From contig NZ_JAPAAF010000004.1 in assembly GCF_025907915.1 (NCBI RefSeq), positions 181,699-245,698 on the forward strand: a stretch of DNA of 64,000 nt, written 5' to 3'. A program made the position numbers and the translations under genes. A model generated the notes under the pieces. It was not told the origin of the DNA and made no database searches. It worked only from the letters and a program-made list of their open reading frames with translations. Shown piece by piece: positions 63,948-64,000 of the stretch. The DNA comes from Gaoshiqia sediminis (GTDB taxonomy: Bacteria; Bacteroidota; Bacteroidia; Bacteroidales; Prolixibacteraceae). Position 1 is the stretch's first letter. The number at the start of each line of letters is the position of its first letter.

Positions 63948-64000
63948 GACTCAGTAGCTCAGCTGGTAGAGCACATCCCTTTTAAGGATGGGGTCCTGGG
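63948..64000 (+). tRNA. tRNA-Lys (anticodon UUU), 3' part cut by window edge
   Basis: The cloverleaf is visible up to the T arm: acceptor 5' strand GACTCAG (63948-63954), D arm GCTC...GAGC (63957-63972), anticodon stem CATCC/GGATG (63974-63978, 63986-63990) with loop CTTTTAA and anticodon TTT at 63981-63983, variable GGGTC, and the T stem 5' strand CTGGG at the window end. The remaining ~20 bases lie outside. Confidence 0.95.

Overview
The window looks like chromosome from a Bacteroidota bacterium. It has a SusC/SusD pair preceded by an ECF sigma factor and a FecR anti-sigma factor, promoter-like TAnnTTTG boxes, a DnaX tail of the type seen in this phylum, and several phylum-typical proteins (AGCS carrier with an insert, IorA without a ferredoxin tail, fused SpmA-SpmB). 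An order Marinilabiliales / Prolixibacteraceae-like placement is my inference. Genes are packed on both strands. There is no phage, IS transposase or CRISPR array.

Region 1 (1-9.0 kb): the start of an ECF sigma factor (cut by the window edge), a PIF1-type helicase with HRDC and winged-helix tail, and cutC. Then comes the most unusual locus: a membrane protein with repeated anti-sigma-like modules plus periplasmic TPRs, a 43-residue peptide with a double-glycine leader, and, divergent from it, an exported TPR-CHAT (caspase-like) protease anchored by a C-terminal membrane segment. Region 2 (9.0-23.9 kb) is housekeeping: glutathione peroxidase, dnaX split at an A10 tract (probable programmed frameshift), ferritin, a RelA-type (p)ppGpp synthetase with a degenerate hydrolase motif, glycerate kinase, nitroreductase, Tex, PspC, an AGCS symporter, a single-domain response regulator and MutS2. 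Region 3 (23.9-33.2 kb): a 42-bp-period repeat, an SSS symporter, iorAB, SpmAB, a Dabb protein, kdsA, a palindromic repeat element and a soluble histidine kinase / LuxR-type regulator pair.

Region 4 (33.3-51.7 kb) is a polysaccharide-utilisation-like locus: ECF sigma, FecR, SusC (with STN signalling domain), SusD, amidohydrolase, CE1 esterase, metallo-beta-lactamase-fold hydrolase, second CE1 esterase, GH3, type-B carboxylesterase, GH3, and a truncated, frameshifted remnant of a third GH3. It has several esterases and exo-glycosidases but no endo-acting glycanase, which suggests small esterified or aryl glycosides as the substrate.

Region 5 (51.7-58.5 kb, minus strand) is a heme operon for the C5 pathway in the order (unknown membrane protein)-hemA-hemC-hemD-hemB-hemL-hemE, with two heptanucleotide repeat arrays just upstream of hemL. 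Region 6 (58.7-63.7 kb, minus strand) is sulfate activation: SLC13/TrkA-C permease, cysD and a CysN-APS-kinase fusion whose kinase P-loop is altered. The window ends inside a tRNA-Lys(UUU) gene that has a close match to the Bacteroidota promoter consensus.
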